Made by a program: the position numbers and the translations under genes. This document shows, in pieces, positions 24,056-24,076 of a DNA stretch of 24,076 bases. Location of the stretch: assembly GCA_946886325.1 (NCBI GenBank), contig CAMPIK010000001.1, positions 1 through 24,076 on the forward strand, written 5' to 3'. The notes under the pieces are model-generated. The model was not told the origin of the DNA. It worked only from the letters and a program-made list of their open reading frames with translations, and made no database searches. The stretch comes from an uncultured Shinella sp. (GTDB lineage: Bacteria; Pseudomonadota; Alphaproteobacteria; Rhizobiales; Rhizobiaceae). Every line of letters starts with the position of its first letter. Position 1 is the first letter of the stretch.

Positions 24056-24076
24056 TTAACGGAAGAGGGTGAGGAT
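24056..24076 (-). CDS. Flagellin C-terminus (partial, continues beyond right edge)
   Basis: Only the last six codons and the stop are present, reading ILTLFR then TAA. This matches the invariant flagellin end (compare 'NILQLFRQ' in the complete gene) and its position in a flagellin tandem. Followed by a hairpin and an intrinsic terminator. Confidence 0.8.
   Translation of the reverse strand: MLTLFR

Overview
The window comes from a GC-rich alphaproteobacterium of the order Rhizobiales, most probably Rhizobiaceae (Rhizobium, Sinorhizobium or Agrobacterium-like). The diagnostic genes are the orphan OmpR-type motility regulator Rem, the periplasmic motor protein MotC, MotD-type FliK, the FlaF/FlbT pair and short 'MTSILTN...' flagellins. 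Almost everything is on the minus strand. Only the LacI-family regulator and a GT26 glycosyltransferase read on the plus strand. No rRNA, tRNA, CRISPR array, insertion sequence or prophage gene was seen.

Layout, left to right. (a) 1-3529: the start of an alpha-glucoside ABC importer operon. A permease (aglF-like, cut by the left edge) and a binding protein (aglE-like) are divergent from a LacI-family regulator (aglR-like). Palindromic operator candidates (core AAGCGCTT) lie in the shared promoter region, and a 14-bp hairpin separates the binding-protein gene from the permease gene. (b) 3536-4435: folD, the bifunctional C1-tetrahydrofolate enzyme, convergent with aglR. (c) 4436-4960: a 525-bp stretch with no convincing gene. 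(d) 4961-5770: a WecG/TagA/CpsF (GT26) glycosyltransferase, closed by a hairpin that separates it from the flagellar genes.

(e) 5822-16196: a late-flagellar block transcribed right to left: flgE (hook), flgK and flgL (hook-filament junction), flaF and flbT (flagellin post-transcriptional control), flgD (hook cap), fliQ, flhA and fliR (type III export gate), a coiled-coil protein, flgJ (rod-binding domain only), a FlgN-like chaperone and a membrane-anchored FliL-like protein. Many junctions are ATGA overlaps or gaps of a few bases, indicating translational coupling. (f) 16310-16981: rem, followed by tandem hairpins. (g) 17262-22443: a motor operon: a FliH-like protein, motB, motC, fliK/motD and a periplasmic lytic transglycosylase whose start overlaps the fliK end by 71 nt. 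(h) 22737-24076: a complete flagellin gene, and at the right edge the last six codons and stop of a second flagellin gene, with hairpin terminators.

The flagellar genes cover export (FliQ/FliR/FlhA, FliH-like), rod/hook/junction assembly (FlgJ, FlgD, FlgE, FlgK, FlgL, FlgN), hook-length control (FliK), stator (MotB, MotC), regulation (Rem, FlaF, FlbT) and filament. Other required genes (fliP, flhB, fliF, motA, fliI and more) must lie outside. The most interesting non-coding signal is a helically spaced GTTAAC direct repeat upstream of rem and again upstream of the flagellin gene, a candidate binding site for Rem or another motility activator. The window is otherwise a conserved rhizobial locus; I did not find a clearly undescribed system.
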